The translations under genes and the position numbers were made by a program. Shown here one piece after another: positions 1 through 8,865 of a DNA stretch of 64,000 nt. How positions within the stretch are numbered: position 1 is the stretch's first letter; each line of letters opens with the position of its first letter. The notes under the pieces were generated by a model, which was not told the origin of the DNA, ran no database searches, and was given only the letters and a program-made list of their open reading frames with translations. The stretch comes from Bacteroidales bacterium (lineage in GTDB: Bacteria; Bacteroidota; Bacteroidia; Bacteroidales; UBA932), in contig JAFWSX010000023.1 of the NCBI GenBank assembly GCA_017519185.1, positions 62,001 to 126,000 on the forward strand. Reading direction: 5' to 3'.

Positions 1-797
1 TGGTTCTCGTAGGAAGCCCGCTGCTGTTCGATGCGCTCCTTGCGCAGCTCCACGAACTTGCTGTAGCCCACCTTGTAGTCGTATATCTGGCCGAGGATGA
101 TCTCCACGGTGCGGTCGGTGCAGTTGTCGAGGAACTTGCGGTCGTGGGAAATGAGCACTATCGTGCCCGGGAAACCCTGCAGGTATTCCTCCAGCCACTG
201 GATGGACTCGATGTCCAGGTGGTTGGTGGGCTCGTCTAGCAGCAGGATGTCCGGCTTGCGCAGCAGTATCTTGGCCAGTTCGATGCGCATGTTCCAGCCC
301 TGGCTGAAGGTGCTTGTGGGGCGCTGCAGTTCGCCTGCCTTGAACCCGAGGCCCTTGAGCACTATCTCCGCCTGAGCCTGGGGCGACGGGCCACCGTGGA
401 GCGACAGTTTGTCGCTGAGGTCGTTGAGCTCCACTATCAGGTCGGAATATGCCTTGGAGTCGTAATCCTCCCTTGTGGCAAGCTCGGCCGAAACGGCGTC
501 GAAGCGCGCCTGCATCTTGAAGTAACCGTCGAACACGGTCATCGTCTCGTCGATGACGTTGCGGCTGTGGTGGTGCTCCATCTGCTGCGGGAGGTAGCCT
601 ATCACGGCACCTGCGGGTTTGACGACCTTGCCGGACGTGGGTGACTGCAGGCCGATGATGAGCTTCAGCAAGGTGGTCTTGCCGGCTCCGTTCTTGCCCA
701 CGAGTCCTATGCGGTCACGGTCGGATATGTGCAGGTTGATGTTGTCCAGAAGCGTGTAGCCCCCGAACGACACTGTCAGATCGTTGATGGAGATCAT
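1..797 (-). CDS. ABC-F family ATPase, C-terminal part beyond the window
   Basis: The N-terminal ~265 residues of an ABC-F protein, a soluble twin-ATPase family that acts on the ribosome rather than in membrane transport. The first nucleotide-binding domain is complete: Walker A GKNGAGKTT at about residues 34-42, a signature of the form FSQGWNMR, Walker B followed by DEPTNHLD, and the switch histidine in LISHDRKF. The sequence then enters the charged inter-domain linker and leaves the window. The ATG at 797-795 overlaps the tatC stop codon as ATGA, so translation is probably coupled to tatC. The exact subfamily (Uup, EttA or other) cannot be decided without the second half. Confidence 0.93.
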   Translation of the reverse strand, partial: MISINDLTVSFGGYTLLDNINLHISDRDRIGLVGKNGAGKTTLLKLIIGLQSPTSGKVVKPAGAVIGYLPQQMEHHHSRNVIDETMTVFDGYFKMQARFDAVSAELATREDYDSKAYSDLIVELNDLSDKLSLHGGPSPQAQAEIVLKGLGFKAGELQRPTSTFSQGWNMRIELAKILLRKPDILLLDEPTNHLDIESIQWLEEYLQGFPGTIVLISHDRKFLDNCTDRTVEIILGQIYDYKVGYSKFVELRKERIEQQRASYEN

Positions 798-1678
798 TCG
801 CCGGCCTCCCCGGCTTCTATGAGAATGTGGTCGTCGACGTCGCTTTCGTCTTCGTCCATCTCCTCGTAGTCTTCCTCATCGTCGCCGTCGCTCTCCTTGT
901 TCTGGTCCTTTTCGCTGCGGCATACCATAATGCTGAACTCATAGAGCAGATAGAGAGGAATAGCCACTATCATCATCGTGAAGGCGTCGCCGCTCGGCGT
1001 GATGATGGCCGCCAGGATCACCAGGATGACGATTGCGTGCCGCCTGTATTTCTTGAGAAGCTCCTTGTTGATGATGCCCACGCGCGACAGCAGGGCTGCC
1101 AGGATAGGCATCTCGAATACGATTCCCATCACCAGTATCAGTCCGAGGAACATACCGATGTAGGATGTCAGCGAGATTTCGTTGGGGATGTCGGGCGATA
1201 CCTGATAGGTTCCCAGGAACTTCACGGTAAGGGGGAGTACGAGGAAGTAGCCGCAGGCGAGTCCCATATAGAAAAGGATGCCTGCAAAGCCGAACGTGCC
1301 CCTGATGGCCCTCTTCTCCTTCGGGTAGAGCGCAGGACGGATGAAGGTCCACATCTCATAGAAGAAAAAGGGCATTCCGATGATCAGGGCCACGAAAAAC
1401 GAGACTTTCAGATGCGTAAAGAACTGTGCGGACATTTCGATATTCATCACTTTGATATCGAAACTGTCCACTCCCTTCAAACCCACCAGGCCGAGCAGCT
1501 TGTCGAAACCCCTGTAGAGGATGAAATCGGAGTTCAAGGGACCGAAGATGACATTGAACATCGGCTCCTTGAAGAAGAATGCCGCCACGGTGAGAACCAG
1601 CAGCACTCCGATTATCCGGAACAGTACTTTTCGAAGCTCGTCAAGATGGTCCCAGAAGGACATCTTTACGTCTGACAT
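794..1678 (-). CDS. tatC: Sec-independent protein translocase TatC
   Basis: TatC is the multispanning receptor of the twin-arginine translocase and binds signal peptides of folded exported proteins. The family marks are present: SFWDHLDELRK near the N-terminus and FYEMWTFIRPALYPKEKR after the second membrane helix, with six hydrophobic segments up to about residue 250. The last ~40 residues form an unusually acidic Asp/Glu-rich tail that is not needed for the TatC fold. The gene follows tatA by 6 nt and overlaps the ABC-F start by four bases. No tatB is seen, which is usual for a two-component TatA/TatC system. Confidence 0.97.
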   Translation of the reverse strand: MSDVKMSFWDHLDELRKVLFRIIGVLLVLTVAAFFFKEPMFNVIFGPLNSDFILYRGFDKLLGLVGLKGVDSFDIKVMNIEMSAQFFTHLKVSFFVALIIGMPFFFYEMWTFIRPALYPKEKRAIRGTFGFAGILFYMGLACGYFLVLPLTVKFLGTYQVSPDIPNEISLTSYIGMFLGLILVMGIVFEMPILAALLSRVGIINKELLKKYRRHAIVILVILAAIITPSGDAFTMMIVAIPLYLLYEFSIMVCRSEKDQNKESDGDDEEDYEEMDEDESDVDDHILIEAGEAGE

Positions 1679-1684
1679 GCCTCT

Positions 1685-1903
1685 TTATTTTTTAGTGTCG
1701 TCAGACATTACGTCCTTCTTGATGTCGTCGAATTCCTTCTCGGCTTCTTTCATTCCGCCTTTGAATTCCTTGACGCCTTTACCGAGACCGCGCATCAGCT
1801 CGGGAATCTTCTTGCCTCCGAAGAGCAGGAGGACTACAAGGACGATGGCTACTATTTCCCAGGTTCCCAGGGTAAGGGGCATAATATACAATGCTGTGAT
1901 CAT
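1685..1903 (-). CDS. tatA: Twin-arginine translocase subunit TatA/TatE
   Basis: Small pore-forming Tat component: one N-terminal transmembrane helix ([15 protein letters not shown]), the hinge [15 protein letters not shown], an amphipathic helix, and a charged C-terminal tail ending DDTKK. It has 72 residues from the ATG at 1903. A second in-frame ATG at 1882 (residue 8, giving MPLTLGTWE) matches the very short N-tail usual in this family and may be the true start. Neither ATG has a convincing Shine-Dalgarno sequence. The gene lies 21 nt downstream of valS and 6 nt upstream of tatC, so it is probably part of a valS-tatA-tatC-abcF transcript. Confidence 0.93.
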   Translation of the reverse strand: MITALYIMPLTLGTWEIVAIVLVVLLLFGGKKIPELMRGLGKGVKEFKGGMKEAEKEFDDIKKDVMSDDTKK

Positions 1904-1924
1904 AGCTGTAAGTATTATTGATTG

Positions 1925-4609
1925 TTATGATAATTCTTTCAAACGGGCCTTGAGAGCCTCGATCTTGGCAGTGGCGTCGGAGAGCTTCTTGCGCTCTGTC
2001 TCGACCACCTGTGCGGGAGCGTTGGCCACGAACTTCTCGTTGGAGAGCTTGGCGTTAACGCCTTTCAGGAAGCCTTCGTAGCGGGTGATCTCGGCCTGGA
2101 TCTTGGCAATCTCCCCTTCCTTGTCGATCATTCCTTCCAGAGGAACGAAGAACTCGAGGGTGCCTACCAGGAAGCTCTGGCCGCTGCCTTCGTTCTCGAA
2201 GCCGGCTGACTTGGCGATGGAGCCGATGTTGGCCATCTTCTCCACTACAGGGTACATAGTTTCACTGAAGTCGCCTTTAACCTTGAGGTTCAGAGCCTCC
2301 TTGGGTGAGATGCCCTTGCCCTGACGGAGGGCGCGGAGTTCCATCACCACCTTGCAGGCTGCCTCGAAGTCGGAAATCAGCTTGTCGTCGCTGTCACCTG
2401 CGACAGGCATATCCTGAAGCATTATGGTCTCACCTTCCCTGCGCTCTGCGATGTTCTGCCACAGTTCCTCAGTGATGAACGGCATAAACGGATGCAGAAG
2501 CTTCAGCAGGGCGTCGAAGAAGCCGATGGTGGCGTCGTAGGTGGCGCGGTCTATCGGCTGTCCGAAGGCAGGCTTGACAAGCTCGAGGTACCAGGCGCAG
2601 AAGTCATCCCAGAACAGTTTGTAGACTGCCATCGCGGCGTCTGAGATGCGGAACTTGCTGAAATGGTCTTCGTAGGCCTCGATGGTCTTCGACAGATGGC
2701 TTGAGAACCAGTCTACGGCAACCTTGGCGGCCTTGTCCTGCTCTTTGTCGGCAACCTGCCAGCCTTTCACGAGACGGTAGGCGTTCCATATCTTGTTGCA
2801 GAAGTTGCGGCCCTGCTCCACCTGGCTCTCGTCGAAGAGAATGTCGTTGCCCGCAGAGGTGCAGAGCATCATTCCCAGGCGGACGCCGTCGGCGCCGTAG
2901 TTGTCGATAAGGCCTATGGGGTCCGGGCTGTTGCCGAGCGACTTGCTCATCTTGCGGCCGAGCTTGTCACGGACGATGCCGGTGAAGTATACGTTCTCGA
3001 AGGGGAAGTCTCCCATATATTCCTCGCCAGCCATAATCATACGGGCCACCCAGAAGAAGATGATGTCCGGGGCGGTCACAAGGTCGCTGGTGGGATAGTA
3101 ATATTTGATCTCCGGGTTGCCGGGATTGTTGATGCCGTCGAACAGCGATACAGGCCAGAGCCAGCTTGAGAACCAGGTGTCGAGGGCGTCCTCGTCCTGA
3201 CGCAGGTCGGCGTCGGTGACGCCTGAATCCTTGGCCTGGGCCAGCTTCAGGGCTTCCTCGCGGGTCTCAGCCACCACATAGTCGCCTTTCTCATTGTAGT
3301 AATATGCAGGAATGCGGTGTCCCCACCAGAGCTGGCGGCTGATGCACCAGTCCTGGATATTCTCCAGCCAGTTGCGGTAGGTGTTGACGTATTTCGGAGG
3401 ATAGAAGTGCATCTGCTCCTCGACCACAGGCTTGAGGGCGATTTCGGCGAAGTGCTTCATGGAGAGGAACCACTGCATCGACAGACGGGGATCGATGGCG
3501 GTGTCCATATTGCGCTCCGAATAGCCCACCTTGTTGACATAGTCCTCGACGCGCTCCATCAGGCCGGCTTCCTGCAGGTCCTTGGCGATCTGCTTGCGGC
3601 AGGCCATACGGTCCATACCCACATAGATGGGGCTCTGGTCCGAGATGGTCGCATCCTCGTTGAAGATGTCGATGGTCTCGAGGTTGTGGGTCTTGCCGAG
3701 CATATAGTCGTTCACATCGTGAGCGGGAGTCACCTTGAGGCAGCCTGTTCCGAACTCGATGTCAACGTAGCGGTCCTCGATCACGCGGATCACGCGGCCG
3801 ACCAGGGGCACAATCACCTTGCGGCCCTTGAGCCACTGGTTCTTCGGGTCCTTGGGATTGATGCACATCGCGGTATCTCCCATTATGGTCTCGGGACGGG
3901 TTGTGGCAACTACTGCATAGTAGCCTTTCTCATCCTTGTGGATGACGTTGCCGGCAGCCTTCAGTTCTTCCTCGTTCTCAAGGGAGGTCAGGCCGTCGAC
4001 ATAATATTTCAGGTGGAAGAGATGGCTCTTCTCCTCCTTGTAGATGACTTCTTCGGTAGAAAGCGCGGTGAGGGCCTTGGGATCCCAGTTCACCATACGC
4101 AGGTCGCGGTAGATGTAGCCTTTGCGGTAGAGGTCCACGAAGACCTTGATGACGCTCTGCGAGCGAGTCTCGTCCATCGTGAAGGCCGTGCGGTCCCAGT
4201 CGCAGGATGCACCCAGGCGGCGCAGCTGCTTGAGGATGATACCGCCGTGCTCGCGGGTCCAGTCCCAGGCGTGCTCAAGGAACTGCTCACGGGTGAGCTC
4301 GTGCTTCTTGATGCCCTGCTCAGCGAGCTTCTTCACCACCTTCGACTCGGTAGCGATCGATGCGTGGTCGGTGCCTGGCACCCAGCACGCATTCTTGCCT
4401 TTCATACGTGCGTGGCGCACCAGCACGTCCTGGATCGTATTGTTGAGCATATGCCCCATATGGAGCACGCCAGTCACGTTGGGCGGGGGAATCACTATCG
4501 TATACGGTTCCCTCTCATCAGGCTCCGAATGGAAAAACTTATGGTCTACCCAGTAGGCATACCACTTCCCCTCAACATCTGCCGGATTATATTTAGCGGA
4601 TAATTCCAT
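1925..4609 (-). CDS. valS: Valyl-tRNA synthetase
   Basis: Class I aminoacyl-tRNA synthetase charging tRNA-Val; 894 residues, the normal length. The HIGH-type motif appears as [17 protein letters not shown] near residue 45 and the KMSKS loop as [14 protein letters not shown] near residue 550. The editing (CP1) domain lies between them with [12 protein letters not shown]. The C-terminal ~70 residues form the coiled-coil arm typical of ValRS. A good promoter lies 30 nt upstream. It is the first gene of the leftward group that continues into tatA and tatC. Confidence 0.98.
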   Translation of the reverse strand: MELSAKYNPADVEGKWYAYWVDHKFFHSEPDEREPYTIVIPPPNVTGVLHMGHMLNNTIQDVLVRHARMKGKNACWVPGTDHASIATESKVVKKLAEQGIKKHELTREQFLEHAWDWTREHGGIILKQLRRLGASCDWDRTAFTMDETRSQSVIKVFVDLYRKGYIYRDLRMVNWDPKALTALSTEEVIYKEEKSHLFHLKYYVDGLTSLENEEELKAAGNVIHKDEKGYYAVVATTRPETIMGDTAMCINPKDPKNQWLKGRKVIVPLVGRVIRVIEDRYVDIEFGTGCLKVTPAHDVNDYMLGKTHNLETIDIFNEDATISDQSPIYVGMDRMACRKQIAKDLQEAGLMERVEDYVNKVGYSERNMDTAIDPRLSMQWFLSMKHFAEIALKPVVEEQMHFYPPKYVNTYRNWLENIQDWCISRQLWWGHRIPAYYYNEKGDYVVAETREEALKLAQAKDSGVTDADLRQDEDALDTWFSSWLWPVSLFDGINNPGNPEIKYYYPTSDLVTAPDIIFFWVARMIMAGEEYMGDFPFENVYFTGIVRDKLGRKMSKSLGNSPDPIGLIDNYGADGVRLGMMLCTSAGNDILFDESQVEQGRNFCNKIWNAYRLVKGWQVADKEQDKAAKVAVDWFSSHLSKTIEAYEDHFSKFRISDAAMAVYKLFWDDFCAWYLELVKPAFGQPIDRATYDATIGFFDALLKLLHPFMPFITEELWQNIAERREGETIMLQDMPVAGDSDDKLISDFEAACKVVMELRALRQGKGISPKEALNLKVKGDFSETMYPVVEKMANIGSIAKSAGFENEGSGQSFLVGTLEFFVPLEGMIDKEGEIAKIQAEITRYEGFLKGVNAKLSNEKFVANAPAQVVETERKKLSDATAKIEALKARLKELS

Positions 4610-4638
4610 AGTATCAAATAATTCTAATGCAAAGTATG

Positions 4639-4670
4639 CAAAAATACAGAATTACTTGAATCTAATCAAG
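4639..4670 (-). promoter_or_regulatory. Bacteroidetes-type promoter of valS
   Basis: On the minus strand TTG (4669-4667) is followed after 20 nt by TATTTTTG (4646-4639), matching the -33/-7 consensus (TTTG, 19-21 nt, TAnnTTTG). The predicted transcript starts near 4633, giving a leader of about 24 nt before the valS ATG. It is one of the best promoter matches in the window. Confidence 0.7.
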
Positions 4671-4685
4671 CGCCAAGGGTATATT

Positions 4686-5834
4686 TCAGATATCAGGATT
4701 GGCGTGAGCGTCAAAATAGGCGTCGAAGGCCGCAACAACTTCTTCGGAGTCCATCAGCACGCTCATTTCGTGATTGGTCTTGATGGAGAGTTGGTCCAGA
4801 TTGTGCGAACCGACCAGCAGCAGGTGACCGTCGATGGAAATGACCTTTTCGTGATGGAAGCCTCCCGGCTGGATGAAGAGCGTCAACTGGTCGTCCTGGA
4901 AAAAACGCTCGGCTCGGCGCATCAGCATCCTGTCGATGACCGGCGGCATATCGGTGGACTCGCCCATCAGCATCTCCACGTCTACTCCACGCCGTGCTGC
5001 GTCCCTGAGACTTTTCTCTATGGCCGGCGTAGGATTGAAGTAACCGCTGATGAAGCGTATCGAGTGCTCCGCCATCGAGAAAAGTGCAGCGAACAATTCT
5101 TCAGGGTTGGGATGGATGGCAGCCCCCTGCGTCTCCAGAACGATGAGCGGGACATCTCCTGCGGGAGCCGGAACTTCGGGAAAAGAAAGTGTCAGCGGCC
5201 GGTCGCCGCATTTATTCCACATACGGACGAAGCCCGTGAAGAACGACTGGACCGCCGGGCCTTCTATCTTGAGACTCATATCCCAGAACTGTCCGACGCC
5301 TTTTATGCCGTTTATGTAAAGGTCTGTGACGTTCATCCCGCCGGTATAGGCCACCTTTCCGTCCACCAGCGTGAGTTTCCTGTGGTCGCGTGGCAGGAGG
5401 CCAGTCCTGTTGAAGAAGACGACGTCAACCCCGCTGTCCATATAGCGTTCCAGGAAGCCGTGCCTGAAAGACCACATACTCTGCCGGTGGCCTTTATCTT
5501 CCATATGCTGGGCGCAGCCGTAATAATCGAGTATCACGCAGGTGCGCACGCCTTCCCTGGCTCTTTCGGCCAGGGCGTCCATTATCGCAGTGGAGACCGG
5601 ATCTTCCCGGAAGATATAGTACTCCATAAAGACGAAAGACTCCGCGCCACGTATGCTTTCGAGCATTTCATCATAGAAGACGTTGGGATCATCGATGAGC
5701 TGGACCCTGTTCCCTTCCACTGCAGGCTGGCAGCCGGTACTCTCACAGTACAGGCTGAGACTGGCCGAGGGCTGGGCGGCAGACGCAATGAAGCATAGAA
5801 GAAAAACCGCTATGAACGAGCGTTTCAGTGTCAT
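4686..5834 (-). CDS. Secreted phospholipase D / cardiolipin synthase-like protein
   Basis: 382 residues with two HKD active-site motifs of the PLD superfamily: HRKLTLVDGKVAYTGGMN in the first half and HEKVISIDGHLLLVGSHNLD in the second. An N-terminal signal peptide (MTLKRSFIAVFLLCFIASAA) replaces the membrane anchors found in true cardiolipin synthases, so the enzyme probably acts in the periplasm or at the outer membrane as a phospholipase or transphosphatidylase. The start was set at the ATG at 5834 because the longer frame begins with a TTG at 5843. A -7 box lies just upstream at 5867-5860. Substrate is unknown. Confidence 0.88.
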   Translation of the reverse strand: MTLKRSFIAVFLLCFIASAAQPSASLSLYCESTGCQPAVEGNRVQLIDDPNVFYDEMLESIRGAESFVFMEYYIFREDPVSTAIMDALAERAREGVRTCVILDYYGCAQHMEDKGHRQSMWSFRHGFLERYMDSGVDVVFFNRTGLLPRDHRKLTLVDGKVAYTGGMNVTDLYINGIKGVGQFWDMSLKIEGPAVQSFFTGFVRMWNKCGDRPLTLSFPEVPAPAGDVPLIVLETQGAAIHPNPEELFAALFSMAEHSIRFISGYFNPTPAIEKSLRDAARRGVDVEMLMGESTDMPPVIDRMLMRRAERFFQDDQLTLFIQPGGFHHEKVISIDGHLLLVGSHNLDQLSIKTNHEMSVLMDSEEVVAAFDAYFDAHANPDI

Positions 5835-5841
5835 ACGATGC

Positions 5842-5874
5842 AATTCCCTGTTATTCTATCAAAGATAGGGAATT
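5842..5874 (-). promoter_or_regulatory. Promoter of the PLD-like gene inside an inverted repeat
   Basis: The minus strand carries TATCTTTG (5867-5860), a full -7 consensus. It sits inside an 8-bp inverted repeat, AATTCCCT (5842-5849) and AGGGAATT (5867-5874), with a 17-nt spacer. The arrangement could be an operator or a short hairpin; no clear -33 element is seen. Confidence 0.45.
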
Positions 5875-5887
5875 TGTATTACATCAG

Positions 5888-6472
5888 CTACAGGCTTCGC
5901 AGTGCTGCGTAAACTTTGTGGACGGGCAGACCCATCACGTTGTAGAAAGAGCCGCGGATGGTGCCGATGGAAGCATAGCCGAACCATTCCTGCACGCCGT
6001 ATGCTCCAGCCTTGTCGTATGGGCGGAAATGGTCCACGTAATATTCGAGCTCCTCTTCAGACAGCACATCGACATCCACCTCGGTGGAATCGGTAAAAGT
6101 GACGGTCTTGTCATTGCTCCGCAGGCAGACGCCGGTAAGGACATAGTGCGTATGGCCGCATAGCTCGCGCAGCATCTTCAGCGCATCTTCCCTGTCGGCC
6201 GGCTTGCCGAGTATCTTCATATCCTCACCGTCAGGAAGGAACACCAGCGTGTCGGCAGTGATCAGGATTTCTTCCGGCAGCAGTTCCCTGTGGAAAGTCT
6301 CGCTCTTGTGACGCGCAAGGAACTCCGGCACCTCCTGCCACGGGATGTCGTCGGTAAAAGCCTCCTTCTCGTCCTTTGCGGGTTCCACGATGAACGGGAT
6401 GTTCAGACCTGCAAGCAGTTCCCTGCGGCGGGGCGAAGCGGAAGCAAGCGTGATCTTGAGATTATTCAACAT
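5888..6472 (-). CDS. maf: Maf family nucleoside triphosphate pyrophosphatase
   Basis: 194-residue Maf protein, a house-cleaning enzyme that hydrolyses non-canonical or dTTP/UTP-type nucleotides to monophosphates. The signature LASASPRRRELLAGL is at the N-terminus and the ITADTLVFL and GKPADREDA motifs follow. The ATG at 6472 lies inside the last codons of kdsC (11-nt overlap), so the two are translationally coupled. It is the last gene of the leftward chain punA-mtnA-MBL-kdsC-maf. Confidence 0.95.
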   Translation of the reverse strand: MLNNLKITLASASPRRRELLAGLNIPFIVEPAKDEKEAFTDDIPWQEVPEFLARHKSETFHRELLPEEILITADTLVFLPDGEDMKILGKPADREDALKMLRELCGHTHYVLTGVCLRSNDKTVTFTDSTEVDVDVLSEEELEYYVDHFRPYDKAGAYGVQEWFGYASIGTIRGSFYNVMGLPVHKVYAALRSL

Positions 6473-7037
6473 AGCGTCCGGACTTGAATTGTGCTGAGTT
6501 GACCTCTTCCCTGTAACTGAAGCCCCAAGGCTGCTCAGGATCGAAAAGCCACTTGTCCTGGGAACGTAGGGTCCTCTCGACTATATCCCTGACGAACCTG
6601 CGGCCGCCGCAGAAATCAGAAACCACGTCGGCTGCTTCCTGGCACTCCACGCAGGCATCCTTGGGGCAGATGCCGAGGCCTGCAGCCTTGATAGCAGCTA
6701 CGTCCGGGACATCGTCTCCTGCAAATATCACCTGGCTTATGTCGAGGTTGTGACGCTTGCAGAAATGCAGAAGGTCGGGCAGCTTGTTCTTCGACATCTG
6801 GTAGATGTCGGAAGCAGGTATTCCAAGCGAGTTGAAACGGCTGATGATGCTCTCCGAACAGCCGCCGGTGATGATGGCAACCGGGAATCCGTTCATCACG
6901 GCCGTGCGCACAGAGAAAGAGTCCTTGGCATTGAATATGCGCAGCAGGTCACCGTTGTCCAGGGCGAGTACGCTGCCGTCGGTGAAGATGCCGTCCACGT
7001 CGAAAGCAAAAGCTTTTATGTCTTTGAGGTCTGTCAT
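6462..7037 (-). CDS. kdsC: KdsC-like HAD phosphatase (KDO 8-phosphate phosphatase family)
   Basis: 191 residues of the HAD superfamily, C0 subtype without a cap domain, as in KdsC, which removes the phosphate from KDO 8-phosphate during lipopolysaccharide core synthesis. Motif I is FAFDVDGIFTDGS near residue 11, motif II lies in AIITGG, and motif IV in IFAGDDVPDVAAIKAAG. The chain is slightly longer than E. coli KdsC at the C-terminus. Start and stop overlap the neighbours (ATGA with the MBL gene, 11 nt with maf). Other sugar phosphates are possible substrates. Confidence 0.87.
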   Translation of the reverse strand: MTDLKDIKAFAFDVDGIFTDGSVLALDNGDLLRIFNAKDSFSVRTAVMNGFPVAIITGGCSESIISRFNSLGIPASDIYQMSKNKLPDLLHFCKRHNLDISQVIFAGDDVPDVAAIKAAGLGICPKDACVECQEAADVVSDFCGGRRFVRDIVERTLRSQDKWLFDPEQPWGFSYREEVNSAQFKSGRYVE

Positions 7038-7828
7038 GATTCGAATACGAAGAGTTCAGAAGAAGTCCTGCGCGGCAGGGCTTTAAGCAATATGTGTGTT
7101 GCGCCGGCATCCTGCAGTGCTGCGGAAGCGCTTTGCAGGGCCAGCTCAGGTGTGTTGTTGTTCTCGCTCAGATGGCACAGGAACACCGACTGCACGTCAG
7201 GGCCGGCCACCTTGCGCAGCAGCCCGGCAGCCTGGTCGTTGGAGAGGTGTCCTCTTCCGTTGCGGATGCGCCGCTTAAGCTCGGGAGTGTAGGGTCCGTA
7301 CATCAGCATCTCCAGGTCATAGTTGCTTTCCACGATGAGATGGGAAGCCTTGCTGCAGTACCGGACCACGTCGTCGGTGACTTCACCGACATCGGTTATG
7401 AAAGTGAAGGTGGTGCCGAAGAAATCGATATGATAGCCCACCGTGTCGTGAGCGTCGTGCGGAACCCTGAACGGGGTGAACTTCACTCCCAGGCACTCGG
7501 TGGTCACACCGGGCTCCGTCTCCTTCACGCAGCCGTAGAGGCGGCCCCGCGTGCAGAAGTGGTTGTCCAGGGCACGGTGCAGCTCCTTCGTGGCAAAAAC
7601 AGGCTTGTGGTAATGCTCGGTGAACGAGCCCAGGTATTTGATGTGGTCCACGTGATCGTGCGACACCAGCACGAAATCCACGTCGTTTATGTCGATTCCC
7701 AGCGTGGCGAGCCGCTTGCGTATGGTCCTGCCTCCTACCCCCACGTCGATGAGGAAGGACACATCGTCATTGCCGATGTAATAGCAGTTACCGTTGCTTC
7801 CGCTCGACAGACTGACGAACCTTGTCAT
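7034..7828 (-). CDS. MBL-fold metallohydrolase, YycJ/WalJ-like
   Basis: 264-residue metallo-beta-lactamase fold protein. It begins RFVSLSSGSNGNCYYIG, typical of the YycJ/WalJ group, followed by the metal-binding motif SHDHVDHIKYL near residue 57 and the later ligand in FITDVGEV. WalJ-type proteins have been linked to exonuclease activity and DNA repair in Firmicutes; the role in Bacteroidales is not established. The gene overlaps kdsC and mtnA by ATGA junctions, placing it in the middle of the chain. Confidence 0.88.
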   Translation of the reverse strand: MTRFVSLSSGSNGNCYYIGNDDVSFLIDVGVGGRTIRKRLATLGIDINDVDFVLVSHDHVDHIKYLGSFTEHYHKPVFATKELHRALDNHFCTRGRLYGCVKETEPGVTTECLGVKFTPFRVPHDAHDTVGYHIDFFGTTFTFITDVGEVTDDVVRYCSKASHLIVESNYDLEMLMYGPYTPELKRRIRNGRGHLSNDQAAGLLRKVAGPDVQSVFLCHLSENNNTPELALQSASAALQDAGATHILLKALPRRTSSELFVFES

Positions 7829-8865
7829 TTGTAGATTCCGTTTTCAGTGATTATGCCGGTAATCATCGAAGCCGGAGTGACGTCGAAGGCCGGATTGTAG
7901 ACCTTGGTGCCGATAGGTGCCGAAGGTTTCTCGAAATACATCTCGGTGACTTCGTAGCCGGGCCTCTCCTCTATCTTCACGTCAAAGCCTGTGGGACGGT
8001 TGCTGTCTATGGTCTGTGACGGGCAGAGCACGTAGAACGGAACGCCGTAATGCTGTGCGAGGATGGCCAGTCCGCTGGTGCCGACCTTGTTGACCACGTC
8101 TCCGTTGGCGGCCACGGTATCGGCGCCCACGAAGATCATATCCACCTTCTTGCGGCTCATCACTATCGAAGCCATATTGTCGCAGATAAGGGTGGCGTCC
8201 ACTCCGGCCTTGCCCAGCTCATAGGCAGTCAGCCTTGCTCCCTGCAGCAGAGGCCTTGTCTCGCAGACGAAAACCTTCGGCATATAGCCGTTCTCCTGCG
8301 CAAGGAAGATCGGGCCGAGGGCGGTTCCGTAGCGCGACACTGCCAGGTGGCCGGCATTGCAGTATGTCATAATGCAGGCACCGGGCTTCATAAGTCCGAA
8401 GCCGTATTCTGCTATGGCGAGACAGGTGCGGATCTTCTCGAGTTTTATGTTCCTTGCCTCGGCGGTGAGGCGCTCCTTGATCCGGCCTATGGCCTCGCCG
8501 CTTTCCTCGGCAGCGCTCATCTGCTCATAGAAGCAACTTTCCATCCTGTTGAGGTCAGTGAAAAGGTCGACCGCCGAAGGACGGCTTATGACCAGATATT
8601 TCTTCACGCGGAGGAACTCCTTCTCGAGCACCCTCAGGTCATTGGTCTCGAAACGGTTCATGCACATCGCAAGGCCGAGGGCGGCAGAAATGCCGATGGC
8701 GTGTGAACCGCGCACCTTCAGCAGGGTGATTGCATAGAAAAGCTGCTCAGCCGTCGTGATGTGGATGTATTTCTCCTGGTTGGGCAGCAGCGTCTGGTCG
8801 AGTATGATCAGTTCCTTACCGTCTTGGGTAAGCTCTACGGCATCGTTCTCAAAAAAGCTTTTCAT
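7825..8865 (-). CDS. mtnA: S-methyl-5-thioribose-1-phosphate isomerase (MtnA)
   Basis: 346-residue member of the eIF2B-related aldose-ketose isomerases. MtnA converts methylthioribose 1-phosphate to methylthioribulose 1-phosphate in salvage of the methylthioadenosine made from S-adenosylmethionine. The catalytic Cys lies in TYCNAGHLAVSRYGTALGP, and the acidic partner lies in FVGADTVAANGDVVNKVGT. The neighbouring purine nucleoside phosphorylase could make its substrate if it accepts methylthioadenosine, but no other mtn genes are present here. The related ribose 1,5-bisphosphate isomerase is the main alternative. Confidence 0.85.
   Translation of the reverse strand: MKSFFENDAVELTQDGKELIILDQTLLPNQEKYIHITTAEQLFYAITLLKVRGSHAIGISAALGLAMCMNRFETNDLRVLEKEFLRVKKYLVISRPSAVDLFTDLNRMESCFYEQMSAAEESGEAIGRIKERLTAEARNIKLEKIRTCLAIAEYGFGLMKPGACIMTYCNAGHLAVSRYGTALGPIFLAQENGYMPKVFVCETRPLLQGARLTAYELGKAGVDATLICDNMASIVMSRKKVDMIFVGADTVAANGDVVNKVGTSGLAILAQHYGVPFYVLCPSQTIDSNRPTGFDVKIEERPGYEVTEMYFEKPSAPIGTKVYNPAFDVTPASMITGIITENGIYK

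Noticed and set aside
4686-5843. TTG starts that lengthen the PLD-like, amidase, nnrD, DUF349, HAMP-protein and lysA genes
   Set aside because: In each case an ATG a few codons downstream gives a normal N-terminus or signal peptide, and in lysA the TTG lies inside the -7 box.
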